Part shown: positions 49,776 to 59,813 of the stretch, in pieces
How positions within the stretch are numbered: the first letter of the stretch is position 1
How the letters are laid out: each line of letters begins with the position of its first letter
DNA from: Nocardioides gansuensis
GTDB lineage: Bacteria; Actinomycetota; Actinomycetes; Propionibacteriales; Nocardioidaceae
DNA length: 64,000 nt
Assembly: GCF_003076135.1 (NCBI RefSeq)
Contig: NZ_QDGZ01000001.1
Span: forward strand, 248,001-312,000
Reading direction: 5' to 3'
Position numbers and translations under genes: made by a program
The notes under the pieces: generated by a model
What the model saw: only the letters and a program-made list of their open reading frames with translations
What the model was told of the DNA's origin: nothing
Databases searched by the model: none

Positions 49776-50351
49776 GTGCTCCTCTCCGACCGCGACATCC
49801 TCGGCGAGATCGACGCCGGGCGGATCGCCCTCGATCCCTGGCATCCCGAGATGCTGCAGCCGTCGAGCATCGACGTGCGCCTCGACCGGTTCTTCCGGGT
49901 CTTCGAGAACCATCGCTATCCCCACATCGACCCGGCCGCCGACCAGTCGGACCTGACCCGCGAGGTCGAGCCGGAGGGCGACGAGCCGTTCATCCTGCAC
50001 CCGGGGGAGTTCGTGCTGGGCTCGACGTACGAGGTCGTCAGCCTGCCCGACGACATCGCCGCCCGCGTCGAAGGCAAGTCGTCGCTCGGTCGGCTCGGGC
50101 TGCTCACCCACGCGACGGCCGGGTTCGTCGACCCCGGCTTCTCCGGGCACGTGACGCTGGAGCTCGCCAACGTCGCGACCCTGCCGATCAAGCTCTACCC
50201 CGGCATGAAGATCGGCCAGTTCTGCTTCTTCCGGCTCACGTCACCGAGCGAGCACCCCTACGGCTCGACGAAGTACGGCTCGCGCTACCAGGGCCAGCGC
50301 GGCCCGACGCCCAGCCGGTCGTACCAGAACTTCCACCGCACCGACATCTAG
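49776..50351 (+). CDS. dcd: dCTP deaminase
   Basis: The 191-aa product shows Dcd motifs: M-L-L-S-D-R-D-I at the start, P-S-S-I-D-V-R-L near 30, [11 protein letters not shown] near 102 with catalytic [13 protein letters not shown] near 115, and a C-terminal substrate lid. It converts dCTP towards dUTP/dUMP for thymidylate synthesis. Some actinobacterial forms also hydrolyse dUTP. It overlaps the convergent epimerase gene by 4 bp at the stops. Confidence 0.96.
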   Translation: MLLSDRDILGEIDAGRIALDPWHPEMLQPSSIDVRLDRFFRVFENHRYPHIDPAADQSDLTREVEPEGDEPFILHPGEFVLGSTYEVVSLPDDIAARVEGKSSLGRLGLLTHATAGFVDPGFSGHVTLELANVATLPIKLYPGMKIGQFCFFRLTSPSEHPYGSTKYGSRYQGQRGPTPSRSYQNFHRTDI

Positions 50352-51319
50352 ACGTCCGAACCGCGGAAGTACTCGATCGTGTGCTTGAGGCCCTCGTCGA
50401 GGTCGGTCACCGGCCTCCAGTCAAGGACTTCCTCGGCAAGTGAGATGTCCGGCTGGCGCTGCACCGGGTCGTCAGCAGGGAGGGGCCGGTGCTCGATCGC
50501 ACCGTCGGACCCGACCATGGAGATCACCTTCTCCGCGAGCTCCAGCATCGTGAACTCGCCGGGGTTGCCCAGGTTCACCGGACCGGTGAAGTCGGCCGGA
50601 GTCTCCATCAGGCGGATCAGGGCTTCGACGAGGTCGTCGACGTAGCAGAAGGAGCGCGTCTGGCTGCCGTCACCGAAGATCGTCAACGGCTCGCCTTGCA
50701 GGGCCTGGACGATGAAGTTCGAGACCACCCGGCCGTCGTCCGGTCGCATCCGTGGGCCGTAGGTGTTGAAGATCCGGGCGACCTTGATCTCGAGATCGTG
50801 CTGGCGCCAGTAGTCGAAGAAGAGCGTCTCCGCGCACCGCTTGCCCTCGTCGTAGCAGGAGCGGATGCCGATGGGGTTCACGTTCCCCCAGTAGGACTCC
50901 ACCTGCGGGTGGACCGTCGGGTCGCCGTACACCTCCGACGTCGAGGCGAGCAGGATCCGGGCGTTCGTCCGCTTCGCCAGGCCGAGCATGTTGATCGAGC
51001 CGTGCACGGACGTCTTGGTCGTCTGCACGGGGTCGCGCTGGTAGAAGATCGGAGACGCCGGGCACGCCAGGTGGTAGATCTGGTCGACCTCCACGTACAG
51101 CGGGAACGTGACGTCGTGGCGGATGAACTCGAAGTTCGGGTGGTCCGCAAACTCGCGCATGTTGTCGCGAGCACCCGAGTAGAGGTTGTCGGCGACCAGC
51201 ACGTCGTGGCCCAGGTCCAGCAGCCGGCGAGTGAGATGCGAACCAATGAATCCCGCGCCGCCCGTGACGAGCACGCGCTGCCGGACTGCACGGGTGAAGC
51301 GGGGATCGGAAGCCAACAT
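50348..51319 (-). CDS. UDP-glucuronate decarboxylase (UDP-xylose synthase family)
   Basis: The 323-aa product has the SDR loop [11 protein letters not shown] near 15 and the UXS signature [14 protein letters not shown] with catalytic Y and K near 145, then [14 protein letters not shown]. It makes UDP-xylose from UDP-glucuronate for surface glycans. GGGAGGA precedes the ATG. It is the last gene of the minus-strand part next to glycosyltransferases. Confidence 0.92.
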   Translation of the reverse strand: MLASDPRFTRAVRQRVLVTGGAGFIGSHLTRRLLDLGHDVLVADNLYSGARDNMREFADHPNFEFIRHDVTFPLYVEVDQIYHLACPASPIFYQRDPVQTTKTSVHGSINMLGLAKRTNARILLASTSEVYGDPTVHPQVESYWGNVNPIGIRSCYDEGKRCAETLFFDYWRQHDLEIKVARIFNTYGPRMRPDDGRVVSNFIVQALQGEPLTIFGDGSQTRSFCYVDDLVEALIRLMETPADFTGPVNLGNPGEFTMLELAEKVISMVGSDGAIEHRPLPADDPVQRQPDISLAEEVLDWRPVTDLDEGLKHTIEYFRGSDV

Positions 51320-51387
51320 GGGTGCGATCCTCCCATGTGGCCGGCAAACCAAGGTCTACCGGTCCGCCCCCTCGGGTTCGGTGGGGG

Positions 51388-52542
51388 TCAGACGTCGATC
51401 CCCAGTGAAGGGAGCGCCCTGCTGAACATGCTCCCCCAGTCGAACTCCCGGCCGTAGTCGAGCGCGAGCTTGTGTCGTCGTTCCCATTCGCGTTCGTCGG
51501 TGAGCAACCGTTCGATCCCTGCTGCGAAGGCCTCCGGCGTGCTGGCGAGGACTTCGGCGCCCCCCTGCTCGGCCAGCTCACGCGCATTCGGCGGGACGTC
51601 GGTCAGGAGGATCGGCAGGCCTGCGGAGAGGTAGTTCTTGAGCTTGCCGGGGTCAGCGAAGCGGCTCAGTGAGTTCTCGTCCTCCTCGTACGGCGCGAGG
51701 GCGATCGAGCCACCGGCGAGCAAGCGCGTCACGTCCGCGAAGTCCTCGACATATCCGTGAACCCGGACAACCTTGCCGAGGTCGGACGATGCGACTCGCT
51801 CACGGATGGCGGGGAGGAGCGGCCCGCCGCCGAGGATGTCCGCCCTGAAGTCGACCCCGCGATCACGAAGCAGGCGCAGAGCACCGAGCATCGTCGGGAG
51901 CCCCATGCGTTCGACCATGTGTCCGAGGAAGACCACGCGCCGGGCCGCAAAGCCTGCAGACTTCGGAGAAGCTGACGTCCAGGAACCCATCGGGACCAGG
52001 ACAGCAGGATGATCCTCGAGGGACATGTCGTATGCCTCTGCGCGGCCCTCTGCTGCCGCACGGGACAGTTCGACTCTGCCATCTGCCGACACACAGCATC
52101 GGCGGTCGAGGCGCTCGTAGATGCCGGTGAGTGCACCGCCCCCGAACCGTCTCGGCGTGAAATCGATGTTCCAGTGGACGACACGGTTGACGCGCCCGAA
52201 GCGCCGTCGCACCAATCCCTGGGCACTGGCCAGACAGTTGAACCCCACCCATACGTCGGCTCGTGATAGCCGGAGCGGTGAAATCGGGTCCAAGGCGTAG
52301 GTGAGCGGCGGACGATTCGGGCGGTGTAGCGACTTCTGAGACGTCAGGACGCCGCGTTCGTAGCGGACGACGGTGTGGGTTGGCGGGCCGTCGAGGCTGA
52401 ACGGATGGCTGACAAACGTGACCGAACGGGCACCGCCCTCGTTCAGGAACCGGACGAGTGGTTGTGCTGGACCCTCCGCCACCCCGGCCCAGACGACGAC
52501 GAAGGATCCATCCCGAACGGACGATCGCCGGCGCTGCGTCAC
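51388..52542 (-). CDS. Glycosyltransferase, GT-B fold (family 4-like)
   Basis: The 384-aa product has a GT-B C-terminal half: F-L-G-H-M-V-E-R-M-G near 190, D-I-L-G-G-G-P-L near 225, V-H-G-Y-V-E-D-F near 255 and an E-x7-E-like A-P-Y-E-E-D-E-N-S near 275. It transfers a sugar from a nucleotide donor in polysaccharide assembly. The GTG after GGAGAT is chosen, since upstream residues look non-coding. It is divergent from the GT2 gene. Confidence 0.82.
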   Translation of the reverse strand: MTQRRRSSVRDGSFVVVWAGVAEGPAQPLVRFLNEGGARSVTFVSHPFSLDGPPTHTVVRYERGVLTSQKSLHRPNRPPLTYALDPISPLRLSRADVWVGFNCLASAQGLVRRRFGRVNRVVHWNIDFTPRRFGGGALTGIYERLDRRCCVSADGRVELSRAAAEGRAEAYDMSLEDHPAVLVPMGSWTSASPKSAGFAARRVVFLGHMVERMGLPTMLGALRLLRDRGVDFRADILGGGPLLPAIRERVASSDLGKVVRVHGYVEDFADVTRLLAGGSIALAPYEEDENSLSRFADPGKLKNYLSAGLPILLTDVPPNARELAEQGGAEVLASTPEAFAAGIERLLTDEREWERRHKLALDYGREFDWGSMFSRALPSLGIDV

Positions 52543-52689
52543 CGAAGATCTCCGGCGCCAAGGCCGCCGCCACCCCGTGGCGTTGCGGTCCCTCGGACCG
52601 ACCGGGGTAGCATCCCCGTGCCAGCGACAGGTTCCGAGGAGGGGCTGGATATAGATGACTCCGAACGTCGGCCCGCTGGGCGTATCGGC

Positions 52690-53526
52690 ATGAAGCAACT
52701 CCTGTCCGTCGTCGTGCCAGCCTACAAGGAAGCCGACACGATCGCGGAGGCGCTAGCCCGCCTCCTGCTTGTGCTCGATCGGCTCGACAGTCCCGTCGAG
52801 GTGATCGTCGTTTCGGATGGCAATGAGGACGGAACCGAGCGAGCCGCCGCAGCGGTCGACCACCCCCGCCTTCGGGTCCTGCACTACCCGGAGAACCGCG
52901 GGAAGGGATTCGCGATCCGCCACGGGTTCGAGGCCGCTTCAGGCGAGCTGATCGCCTTCATCGACGCCGATCTCGACATCCACCCTGAGGGCATTCTGAG
53001 GTTTCTCGAGATCCTCGAGGTGAGCGGCGGGGACGCGATCGTGGCCTCCAAGATCCACCCTGACTCACGGGTGAGCTACCCCAAGTTCCGACGCTTTCAG
53101 AGCAGGGTCTTCCGCCGGCTCGTGCGGACGATCTTCGACCTGAACGTCGCCGACACGCAGACCGGGCTGAAACTCTTCCGGCGGCCGGTCCTCGAGGAGT
53201 GTATGCCCCACGTGATGACGTCGGGCTTCGCCTTTGACCTTGAGCTGCTCGTGCTGGCCAGTGACGCGGACTTCGCCATCGCCGAGGGACCGATCGACCT
53301 GGACTTCAAGTTCTCCACGACGACCGGGAGCCAGGCCGTCTTTGAGATGCTCGCCGACATCTCGCGTCTCCAGCGCCGGCGAATCCGCTCTCGGAGGAAC
53401 GGCACCTGGGTAACCCCTGCCGGGCGGCTGGCCAGGAGTAGCGGCGGAGAGCCCGAGGCCGGGCCTGTGATCCCGGTCGCGGAGACCATGGACTCGGCTC
53501 CCGCCAAAGGCAGCCCTCGTGGGTGA
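52690..53526 (+). CDS. Family 2 glycosyltransferase (polyprenyl-phosphate type)
   Basis: The 278-aa product starts L-S-V-V-V-P-A-Y-K-E-A-D-T-I and has D-A-D-L-D-I-H near 97 (metal-binding DxD) and the T-G-L-K-L-F-R segment near 160, as in dolichyl/polyprenyl-phosphate sugar synthases. The tail is polar with no membrane helix. It probably loads a sugar on a lipid carrier. The start of a decayed methyltransferase gene overlaps its stop. Confidence 0.88.
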   Translation: MKQLLSVVVPAYKEADTIAEALARLLLVLDRLDSPVEVIVVSDGNEDGTERAAAAVDHPRLRVLHYPENRGKGFAIRHGFEAASGELIAFIDADLDIHPEGILRFLEILEVSGGDAIVASKIHPDSRVSYPKFRRFQSRVFRRLVRTIFDLNVADTQTGLKLFRRPVLEECMPHVMTSGFAFDLELLVLASDADFAIAEGPIDLDFKFSTTTGSQAVFEMLADISRLQRRRIRSRRNGTWVTPAGRLARSSGGEPEAGPVIPVAETMDSAPAKGSPRG

Positions 53527-54383
53527 GACGACAACTCGTCATTGCGTCGTGTGCGATGACGAGACTCTGAACGACCATGAGCTCACCCATCGGACCAACG
53601 TCTGCAGCGACCAGCTCTTCTGCGAAGTGCAGCCTGCAGGGCGTGCGGGCTGAGTGTGGGCAATCCGCCACCCCCCCAGGGGATCGCTAAGTACTACCCC
53701 TACCCGCGGACCTACCACGCCTACAACGCGGGCGAGAGCCGGACTGTCAGTCTGAAGGGGCTCGTGAACAAGCTGGCCAGCCGGCTGCCGGACAACATCT
53801 AGAACGGGTTCCTGTTCACCACGTTCTAAAGGCACCCGGGCAGGACCAGGCAACGGCGCTCGACGTGGGTTGTGGCGATGGCTCCAGCCTCGCAGAGCTG
53901 CGGAGGCTGGGCTTCTCTAGGCTGTACTGCACCGAGATCGGCACGGTGGAGCGTGAGTTCCCCGGCAGCGACGTCACGATCTACCGGCTGGACGACCTGA
54001 TGCGCGTGCCCAGCCAGGACGGCACGATCAACGTGGTCTGGATCAGCCACGTGCAGATACGTCTACAGCCGCCGCGAGACGCTCTGAAGGCCTAGGCCCA
54101 ATCTGTTCCACGCGACAAGTCCTCGATCTCTCACCTGTTCGAGGAGGTCGGCTTCAATGTCGTGCGGTTGCGCACCGTCGGGTACTCAGGCATTGCCTCG
54201 TCATTCCAGACGGTCCGCGGGACAGGTTCGGGATCCTCATGCCGGCGGCGGTGATGCATCCCCCATGCCTGTGATCGTGCCGGTGGGATCGTCCTCAACC
54301 TGCTCGGGCAGGGCTCATGCTCAACGACGAGCCTGTGAAGGCGATCTCGCCGGCGACGCCAGTGACTGTCAGGTCCGGAGGAA
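53519..54383 (+). pseudogene. Decayed class I SAM methyltransferase gene (several frameshifts and stops)
   Basis: Pieces of one methyltransferase appear in order in different frames. First, 44 codons from a GTG at 53519 with zinc-ribbon cysteines (H-C-V-V-C, V-C-S-D-Q-L-F-C) end at TGA 53651. Next, a second frame holds K-Y-Y-P-Y-P-R-T-Y-H-A-Y-N-A-G-E and ends at TAG 53800. Then a third frame holds the SAM motif A-L-D-V-G-C-G-D-G-S-S-L, and after TAG 54093 the same frame reads H-L-F-E-E-V-G-F-N-V-V-R-L. No intact product is possible. The 3' remnant has N-L-L-G-Q-G and reaches close to the next gene. Confidence 0.85.
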
Positions 54384-55430
54384 TCACATCAGGGCGAGGT
54401 CGAGCATCGCACCGGCCCGGTGGTGGTAGGTGTGCTCACGTAGCACCCGCGCCTGTCCAGCCCCGGCAATGCGAGTCCGCTCGTCCGGGTGGTCCGAGTA
54501 GTACCTGATCTTGTCGAACCAGTCGTCGATGCCGGTGGCGATGACGATCTCGTCACCGTCGTCGAAGTAGTTCCTGATGCACGCCACGTCGTCTGCGATC
54601 TCGAACCCCCCGCACGCGGGCACCTTGAAGGTCCGCTCGTTGCAGTCGCCACCAAACCTGCGCTGGTAGTCCTCGTGGAGGTTCACCAGGATCCGGCTCG
54701 AGGAGTAGATCCGGGCCTCGTCCTCGAGCTCCAGCCGGGGCTTCCGGATGGAGCGCAGGACCGGGAGGTTCAGGTACTGGCCGAGCTTCTGGATATAGCC
54801 GAGATACCTGTCGCGGCGGGTCCAGTCCTGGCCGTAGAGCTTAAGGTCGTACGTCTTGCCGAGCGGGAACAGGTAGGAGCGGAAGAACTCCCGCTTCTGG
54901 GGGAGGTTGGTGCCGATGAAGGCGATGTCGGACTTGAACCGGGCATCCGGCGCATGGCGCATCAGCGTGACGTCGGCGGCCAGAGGAATGGTGTGGTATG
55001 GATGGCCGGTCCCGCGGGCGAACCCTTCCATCCGGGGATCGCCCTGCTCGGTGACGTGGAAGAACGCGTCACCCATCCGGCCACTCCTGATGAGGCGGAC
55101 CGCCTCAGAGTCGTCGGACATGGAGCGCGCCTCGTTGACGCGATGCGCGTGGAGGGGTGAGGTCCAGAAGTCGACCCGGACGAGGGTCCTCATGCCCTGG
55201 TCCCGAAACCGCTTGAGGACGCCGTAGTCCAGCTGCTTGCGCCACAGGAAGTGCGAGGCGGTGACGAAGAGATCAGGCCGGTTCCTGCTGAGGAAGGACG
55301 CAAGGTCCATTCCAGCGCTGTAGGTGAAGAACTCGTGCCCCAGGTCGCCGAATGCGTTCTTGTACCCGTTGTAGATCACCCGATGGGCGTTGAGCGTCCC
55401 GGGAAAGGGGTGGTGGTAGGCGACGCGCAT
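54384..55430 (-). CDS. CgeB-like glycosyltransferase
   Basis: The 348-aa product has a GT-B layout with C-terminal region seen in CgeB/spore-maturation-type transferases: F-I-G-T-N-L-P-Q-K-R near 178, N-L-H-E-D-Y-Q near 262, N-E-R-T-F-K-V-P-A-C-G-G near 275 and a Y-x-D-H-P-D-E-R-T segment. It has no membrane helix. Its ATG overlaps the stop of the upstream GT2 gene (TGATG). Confidence 0.82.
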   Translation of the reverse strand: MRVAYHHPFPGTLNAHRVIYNGYKNAFGDLGHEFFTYSAGMDLASFLSRNRPDLFVTASHFLWRKQLDYGVLKRFRDQGMRTLVRVDFWTSPLHAHRVNEARSMSDDSEAVRLIRSGRMGDAFFHVTEQGDPRMEGFARGTGHPYHTIPLAADVTLMRHAPDARFKSDIAFIGTNLPQKREFFRSYLFPLGKTYDLKLYGQDWTRRDRYLGYIQKLGQYLNLPVLRSIRKPRLELEDEARIYSSSRILVNLHEDYQRRFGGDCNERTFKVPACGGFEIADDVACIRNYFDDGDEIVIATGIDDWFDKIRYYSDHPDERTRIAGAGQARVLREHTYHHRAGAMLDLALM

Positions 55431-56245
55431 CAACTGTTCCGGAGGTAGTTGAACAGGGTGATCTTCCACTTCGGCGGCATTACCCAGATCGAGAGCCAGT
55501 GCGCCACGTTGTAGAGCCTGTCAGCCACCCCAGCCGAGTAGGCGGGGTTCGCGAAGTTGCGCATGCGGCTCCGCACGCTCACCTTCTCGATCGTCCGGAG
55601 CCGCTTGTACGTCGCGGACGTCGCGTGGTCCCGGTAGCGGATGACCACGCCCTCCACGTTGCCCAACCGGTAGCGCGACCCGATCCGGAAGAGCATGTCG
55701 AGGTCCTCCGCGGGTGGGGTGGACAGGTCGAACTCGCCGACTGCCCTGATGGCCTCGGTGCGGACCATCGCGGCAGGTTGGGCCAGGGGGACGTAGCGGA
55801 AGATCTTCCGTCTGATCTCCACGTCGGTGCGCGGGTAGGCACGAACCTGACCGTTGGCCGAGGTGTTCCCGAAGATCTCGAGGTCGCCCCCGCACATGGC
55901 AACGTCAGGGTTGGCCTCGAGGAACGCCACCTGGCGTTCGAGGCGGGTAGGCACTGACTCGTCGTCAGCGTCTGCCCAGGCGATGTACTTCCCACGCGCG
56001 CGGGACATGAGCATGTTGCGGTTGCCGGCGATGTACAGGTTCACCGGGTTGTCTATCACCACGACCCGGGAGTCCTGGGCAGCGAAGGACTCGAGGATGG
56101 CGGCTGATCCGTCGGTACTCGCGTCGTTGGCGATCAGCAGTTCGAGGTTCTGATAGGTCTGGCCGAGGATGCATTCGATCGCCTTCCCGACGAACTCCTC
56201 GCCGTTGTAGACCGGCATGAGGACGCTGACCAAGGGTTGATTCAC
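55430..56245 (-). CDS. Family 2 glycosyltransferase
   Basis: The 271-aa product has the GT-A nucleotide-binding start V-S-V-L-M-P-V-Y-N-G-E-E, N-D-A-S-T-D-G near 40 and A-D-A-D-D near 90 (DxD), with an acceptor-side C-terminal half. It adds a sugar in the surface polysaccharide. GTGA and TGATG overlaps couple it to the flippase and the CgeB-like gene. Confidence 0.9.
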   Translation of the reverse strand: MNQPLVSVLMPVYNGEEFVGKAIECILGQTYQNLELLIANDASTDGSAAILESFAAQDSRVVVIDNPVNLYIAGNRNMLMSRARGKYIAWADADDESVPTRLERQVAFLEANPDVAMCGGDLEIFGNTSANGQVRAYPRTDVEIRRKIFRYVPLAQPAAMVRTEAIRAVGEFDLSTPPAEDLDMLFRIGSRYRLGNVEGVVIRYRDHATSATYKRLRTIEKVSVRSRMRNFANPAYSAGVADRLYNVAHWLSIWVMPPKWKITLFNYLRNS

Positions 56246-57579
56246 CGGTGACTCCCGCGAGAGTGTGAGATGTGAGGTGCTGACGTGGATGAAGGCGAGG
56301 AAGTCGCCCGACCGGCGCCCTGCGCGCCTTCGTGCCGCAGCGCTCGCCCGAAGACCTCCCGGAGGTGCCTCTTCGGGTTGGTCTTGGGGAACACGGCGAC
56401 GAGGAGTCCCATGCCGACGAGACCCAGGGTCAGCGCGTAGGCGGGTCCGGTCTTCGGAACCAGAGTGAATGCGGTGATCTCGGCGATGACCGCGGCCGCC
56501 ATGGCAAAGAGGAAGCGCGCCTGGCGACGTGCGAGGAAGTGGTACAGCAGGAGGTTCACAACCGCGAACGGGATCATGGCGGCGCCAACCATCCAGCAGA
56601 TCGGGGCCGCTGCCTGGTAGCGCTCGGAGTACAGGTGTGTGATCAGCGGGCCACCCAGAAGGAACAGGGCAAGCGTCGCGCCGACCGTGAGGCACAATGT
56701 CAGGGCCAGGGCGCGACCCACGACCCGTACCACCCGCCTTCCGTGTGTGAACTGCTCGGTCAGATGGGGGAAGACCACTTGGATGAGCACTGCCGGCAGG
56801 AGCAGCACGGCCTTGCCGAGGACGGCGGCAGCGGCGTAGATACCGGCATCCTCCGGGTCGAAGAACGCGCGCGCGAAGGCGACATCGATGCTGATCAGCA
56901 CCCAGAAGGCGAAGACGGCCGCGAAGTTGCGTCGGACCTCCGGACTGAACACGTGCGTCTGGATTGCTCCGAGCCTGCGCGTCGCTATCAAGCCCGCGAG
57001 CGCGACACTCGTGCTCGACAGGACGAGTGCGCCCACGATCCCGACCACGTGGTACCCGAGGACAAGCACCAGGAGCGTCACGCTGAGCTTGCCTAGGGAC
57101 TGCCCGAGGCCGTAGGTCGCCAGCGCGACGAAGCGCTTGGAACCCTGCAAGCGGCCGGCAGCCAGGGAGTCGAGCGCCGCCGGCACGACATATAGACCGA
57201 GGAAGAAGATCGGAAGGGAGCCGATGTTGATGAACCTGCCTGAGACTGGCACGGAGAGCGCGATGAGGCTTCCGAGGACGAGCGCATACAGCACCGACGA
57301 CCGGATCAGGTGGTCGTTGAAGAGGCTGTGGGAGGGCTGGTTCTCTCCCGCTGCGATGGCTCTGGCAGCCGTTGTCTGCAACGCAGTGGCGGAGACGGCG
57401 ATGATGGTCAACGCAGCCATGAAGCTGGCGAGGAGGCCGTATTCCTCGACGGAGAGCCAGCGCCCCGCGAGGATCTGGAACGCGTAGTTGGCGACGTTGG
57501 ATGCCATGACCATCACCAACATGACCAGGCCGACCCGGCGGCCTACTAGCCGTCCGTCACTCGGTGGGCTCGGACTCAT
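56242..57579 (-). CDS. Polysaccharide flippase (Wzx-like, MOP superfamily)
   Basis: The 445-aa product has about 12-14 membrane helices, with G-R-W-L-S-V-E-E-Y-G-L-L near 38, the MOP-family hallmark. The C-terminal 40 residues are polar and unusual (Gly/Ser/His-rich). It moves lipid-linked repeat units across the membrane. It starts a coupled minus-strand operon (flippase, GT2, CgeB-like GT). Confidence 0.9.
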   Translation of the reverse strand: MSPSPPSDGRLVGRRVGLVMLVMVMASNVANYAFQILAGRWLSVEEYGLLASFMAALTIIAVSATALQTTAARAIAAGENQPSHSLFNDHLIRSSVLYALVLGSLIALSVPVSGRFINIGSLPIFFLGLYVVPAALDSLAAGRLQGSKRFVALATYGLGQSLGKLSVTLLVLVLGYHVVGIVGALVLSSTSVALAGLIATRRLGAIQTHVFSPEVRRNFAAVFAFWVLISIDVAFARAFFDPEDAGIYAAAAVLGKAVLLLPAVLIQVVFPHLTEQFTHGRRVVRVVGRALALTLCLTVGATLALFLLGGPLITHLYSERYQAAAPICWMVGAAMIPFAVVNLLLYHFLARRQARFLFAMAAAVIAEITAFTLVPKTGPAYALTLGLVGMGLLVAVFPKTNPKRHLREVFGRALRHEGAQGAGRATSSPSSTSAPHISHSRGSHR

Positions 57580-57953
57580 CTCACGAGGCTCCAGGCGTGG
57601 GCACGGCTGCCCTGATCCACGGCTGATGGTGGGCCAACGCGGACCTGGTCCTGCAAGCGCAGTGGCGACGGTGCGGTCGTACTCACGCGGGAACCTTAAG
57701 TCTCCTTGCCTGGGGTTGCATCATTCGCGGTCGATCGATGGCATGTCGCCGGCCGAGGCCAGGTCCCCCAGTCGCGTGGGAGACCCGTAAGACACCGCGC
57801 GACCGACTGCCGGACGGCTACGTGCTTCCTGATCTCCAATTGCCAACGGAAATTCGCACTCTTGGCGGGCCTTGTCCGCGGGCGGTCCGATTCGGCACGA
57901 AATGCACCTTGTCCTATAGCCTTCCACAAGCTCACCAGACAAGGGGAGGAAGC
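57580..57953. promoter_or_regulatory. 374-bp divergent intergenic region
   Basis: No gene is seen. Base composition is less GC-rich than the neighbours. The ribosome site GGGGAGGA of the methyltransferase is at the right end, and TCCTATAGC upstream could hold a -10 element. No strong inverted repeat was found. Confidence 0.5.
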
Positions 57954-58634
57954 GTGCTCGGAAGCCGCAAGGTCGCTGGCCAGGACCGGGATATCCAACT
58001 GGGGCGAGACATGATCGGCGGCGAAGCAGACGTCATGTCCCCCGCGCTCCTTCACTACCTCGACGTCTTCGTCGAATTCGTGAGGCAGCACGCTGACGGC
58101 GGAACACTGCTCGATCTCGGGTGTGGGGACGGGGGAATCGCCCGGCTCGTCGCCGAACGCTCCCCGCACCTGAAAATCACCGCGATGGACGTCGAGGAGC
58201 ACCCCGCCTGGGCCGATGAGCACCCCGACAACCTGGCTTTTGCAGTCGGATCGCTGGAAGACCTGCCGTTCGATGCAGGAAGCTTCGACACAGTCGTCGT
58301 CAAGGACGTGCTTCACCACGTCGACGATCCCGCTGACGCGTTGCGCTCAGTTCGGGGTCTGGCTCGCTCCCGCGTGCTGCTCATCGAGGCGAACCGATAC
58401 AACCCGATCTCCTACATCCGCATGGTGAAGATCGCCGGGCACGAACACTTCAGTCGCCGTCGCCTTCGCCAGATCGTGGGCGAGGCCTTCGAGTTGACGT
58501 CGGTCGAGACCCACGTGTGGCCAGGACGGCTCGGGAAGCCAGGCCGTGGCGTGGATCGGCTGTTCAACCGATGGCGGATTTTCACCCGGCTGCGCAGCTA
58601 CAACATCTGCGTGGTTCCACCGCTGGGTGACTAG
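57954..58634 (+). CDS. Class I SAM-dependent methyltransferase
   Basis: The 226-aa product has motif I L-L-D-L-G-C-G-D-G-G near 55, an acidic D-V-E-E near 80, and motif IV-like V-V-V-K-D-V-L-H-H-V near 107. It is soluble. In this polysaccharide locus it may methylate a sugar or carrier. The GTG follows GGGGAGGA. Confidence 0.85.
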   Translation: MLGSRKVAGQDRDIQLGRDMIGGEADVMSPALLHYLDVFVEFVRQHADGGTLLDLGCGDGGIARLVAERSPHLKITAMDVEEHPAWADEHPDNLAFAVGSLEDLPFDAGSFDTVVVKDVLHHVDDPADALRSVRGLARSRVLLIEANRYNPISYIRMVKIAGHEHFSRRRLRQIVGEAFELTSVETHVWPGRLGKPGRGVDRLFNRWRIFTRLRSYNICVVPPLGD

Positions 58635-58678
58635 GCTCCTTGCGGCCGGCGAAACGGCGTGTGTCTGGCACGCGTCGA

Positions 58679-59665
58679 TCAGGTGTGTGCGGCCGACGCC
58701 ATCGGACGGATGCCCCGGGCGTCGTCGTAGTTCTCCTCGAACCACTTGTAGGTCTGCGCGATGCCCTGGGACAGGGACGTCTGCGCGGTCCACCCCATCG
58801 CGCTGAGCCGCGAAACGTCGAGGAGCTTACGAGGGGCGCCGTCCGGCTTGGAGGGATCCCAGCGCAGCTCCGCCGCCGGGTTGATCACCTCGACGAGCGT
58901 CTCGGCGAGCTCGCGAATCGAGACTTCGATCCCGGTGCCGAGGTTGACGTGCTCCTCACCGCTGTAGTTGTCCATCAGGAACAGGCAGGCATCAGCCATG
59001 TCGTCGACGTAGAGGAACTCACGCCGGGCCGCCCCCATGCCCCAGACCTCGACCTCGGACCGGCCGTCGCGCTTGCCCTCATGGACCTTGCGCATCAGCG
59101 CCGGGAGCACATGAGAGCTCTCGAGGTCGAAGTTGTCGTGGGGCCCGTAGAGGTTCGTCGGCATAGCCGAAATGAAGTCGCAGCCGTACTGCTTGCGATA
59201 TGCCTGGCAGAGCTTGATCCCGGCGATCTTCGCGATCGCATAGGGCTCGTTGGTCGGCTCGAGGGGGCCGGTGAGAAGGGCGTCCTCGGTCATCGGCTGC
59301 TCGGCGAGCCGCGGGTAGATGCATGAGCTGCCGGTGTAGAGCAGCTTACGCACGCCGTACTCGTGGGCTGCGTGCACCACCGTCGCGTGGATCATCATGT
59401 TGTCGTAGATGAACTCCGCCGGGCGGGTGGCGTTGGCGAAGATGCCACCGACAGTGCCCGCGACCAGGAACACGTAGTCCGGTCGGTTGGCCCGGAACCA
59501 GTACGAGACGGCCGCCTGGTCACGCAGGTCGAGCTGACTCCGCGTGGCGGTGAGGATGTTGGTGAAGCCGTCCTGCTCGAGGCGGCGGACAATCGCGGAG
59601 CCGACCAGGCCGTTGTGACCGGCGACGTAGACGCGGGCGTCGCGGGGTATGGGGTTCGAGTTCAT
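58679..59665 (-). CDS. fcl: GDP-L-fucose synthase
   Basis: The 328-aa product has Fcl features: V-A-G-H-N-G-L-V-G-S-A near 14, S-S-C-I-Y-P near 115, Y-A-I-A-K near 142 (catalytic YxxxK) and P-T-N-L-Y-G-P-H-D-N-F near 165. It makes GDP-L-fucose from GDP-4-keto-6-deoxymannose. The partner gene gmd (GDP-mannose dehydratase) is not in this window, so it must lie elsewhere. Confidence 0.94.
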   Translation of the reverse strand: MNSNPIPRDARVYVAGHNGLVGSAIVRRLEQDGFTNILTATRSQLDLRDQAAVSYWFRANRPDYVFLVAGTVGGIFANATRPAEFIYDNMMIHATVVHAAHEYGVRKLLYTGSSCIYPRLAEQPMTEDALLTGPLEPTNEPYAIAKIAGIKLCQAYRKQYGCDFISAMPTNLYGPHDNFDLESSHVLPALMRKVHEGKRDGRSEVEVWGMGAARREFLYVDDMADACLFLMDNYSGEEHVNLGTGIEVSIRELAETLVEVINPAAELRWDPSKPDGAPRKLLDVSRLSAMGWTAQTSLSQGIAQTYKWFEENYDDARGIRPMASAAHT

Positions 59666-59801
59666 CGACCATCCTTCGTTGCTGACCTAAGCCGCAGGAT
59701 ACTCGAACGGGTCATGACGGCCGATGGGTATGCCGCCCCCGCGCCTGGGGCCCGCCGTGGGCAACTCGTCCGGAACGGGCGCGCGCCGTTCCCGCGGGTC
59801 C

Positions 59802-59807
59802 TAGGCT
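59802..59807 (+). promoter_or_regulatory. -10-like hexamer TAGGCT before the membrane-protein gene
   Basis: It ends 6 nt before the GTG at 59814, which favours that GTG over the one at 59808 and suggests a leaderless mRNA. Confidence 0.45.
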
Positions 59808-59813
59808 GTGCGC

